Below, piece after piece: positions 63,202-64,000 of a stretch of DNA of 64,000 nt. How positions within the stretch are numbered: the first letter of the stretch is position 1; every line of letters starts with the position of its first letter. Source of the DNA: Myoxocephalus aenaeus (Eukaryota; Chordata; Actinopteri; Perciformes; Cottidae); the NCBI GenBank assembly GCA_038501785.1, contig JBAMJR010000011.1, positions 567,501 to 631,500 on the forward strand, read 5' to 3'. The notes beneath the pieces are model-generated. The model was not told the origin of the DNA. It was given only the letters and a program-made list of their open reading frames with translations, and ran no database searches. A program made the translations under genes and the position numbers.

Positions 63202-64000
63202 TTCCACTGATCTCCCAGCAGTTAATCGTGTGTTATTGTTCAGGCTTAATGATTTCACTCTCTTTTTTTCAGTCTATTTCTAGCAGTTTACATCAGTGTT
63301 AATTCCGGGCCCAATTTTTGTGCTTAACACAGTGAACTTTCTCTGTTGCGTCATGTTTTTTTTACTCTCACAGAAGACGTCTGAACTGATTTCATATTTA
63401 GAGGGAAGTGGAGAGAGTATGTAGATGACTGTCTAAGCAGCATCCAGATGGGTGTCTTTCAACAAGTCCTGTATCTGTTTCACACTTTCCCAAGGTTCAG
63501 TCTGCTCGGCAGCACAGGAAAAAAAACGAAAAAAAAAAAACACCAGCCTCCTCCTGAAGAAATCTGAATTGTATATGTGATGAAGGATATTCTGTATCGC
63601 TTGCAATATCATTTCTCTTGGTCCCGGAGGTATGATGCATATGCATTAGGTAAACGAGATGAGCTGGTAAGATGTGCATTTTTAATGGTGCATTTGGTCT
63701 TTGAGTGAGTGGGAGGGTTGGTGAGGAGGCCCTCTCAGATCAGATTTTGATCGTCACTGCAGAGTTTGACAGACACGGAGCCGTCTGCATGCGCCGAGAC
63801 AAGGCGGTGCGGTTGTGGAGCAGATTGAGAGGAGAGGAACGAAAATCACCTTTGGGGTGAATCCTGCCGGTCGGCTGAAGATGAATATTGCATGGTGCCA
63901 TGCTCAAGGGGGGGCAGAGGACTGGTTGGTTTGGGAGTGGGCCCCCCTTCCTGCCAGTTGCTGTCTCTGTCTTTCCTTGTATTCCCTCCCTGTCTCTCTT
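62030..64000 (+). other. nek7 intron 2 (partial)
   Basis: No second nek7 coding exon (the start of the kinase domain) was found before the window ends. It contains a CA array at 63105-63198 and a T run near 62570-62582. Otherwise nothing recognised. Confidence 0.6.
63105..63198. repeat. (CA)n microsatellite
   Basis: About 47 uninterrupted CA units. Confidence 0.95.

Overview
The window is vertebrate nuclear DNA, almost certainly from a teleost fish. It has small exons with GT/AG introns, AT-rich non-coding sequence, many long CA/GT and GA dinucleotide arrays, fish-type hAT MITEs (ends like agggctgcaact...), tRNA-derived SINEs and no operon-like layout. Few of the open reading frames are genes. 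The real coding sequence is a handful of spliced exons.

Layout, left to right. (1) 1-7.4 kb: the 5' end of a DENND1B-like gene on the minus strand. It shows a 17-nt first coding exon at 6987-7003, a promoter with a consensus CRE at 7293-7300, and the start of intron 1. That intron holds a SINE, two degenerate hAT MITEs, a cluster of three hairpins and a 13-14 bp GC-rich minisatellite. (2) 7.4-11.6 kb: intergenic, with a piggyBac-like element carrying a transposase remnant and a second SINE-like repeat. (3) 11.9-15.45 kb: a complete three-exon homologue of human C1orf53 (DUF5522-type Cys-rich protein), plus strand. (4) 15.5-25 kb: intergenic flank upstream of lhx9, with a CpG-rich block, purine and pyrimidine tracts, and a candidate upstream promoter/5' exon ending at 21669. 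(5) 25.2-34.7 kb: complete lhx9 (LIM-homeobox 9), plus strand, five coding exons, 399 aa. A further alternative terminal exon at 34601-34657 encodes the short C-terminus of the Lhx9-alpha isoform, which lacks homeodomain helix 3. (6) 35-41 kb: intergenic, dense in microsatellites. (7) 41.1-64 kb: the 5' end of nek7, plus strand. A predicted non-coding exon 1 ends at 41554, a ~20.4 kb intron 1 holds three hAT elements, and the first coding exon is 61942-62029. The kinase domain lies beyond the window.

The order DENND1B(-) C1orf53(+) LHX9(+) NEK7(+) matches human 1q31.3 from memory, which supports the assignments of the two very small exons. The genes have no shared pathway. The block looks like a syntenic neighbourhood kept around a developmental regulator, with lhx9 control DNA probably spread over the flanks and the large nek7 intron.

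No prokaryotic, viral or CRISPR features were seen. The most interesting signals are the conserved lhx9-alpha terminal exon beyond the main polyadenylation signal, two tandem perfect hairpins in the lhx9 3' UTR, the three-hairpin cluster at 1640-1702, and the transposase-bearing non-autonomous elements. All identifications come from reading the sequence and remembered family sequences; no search was run.
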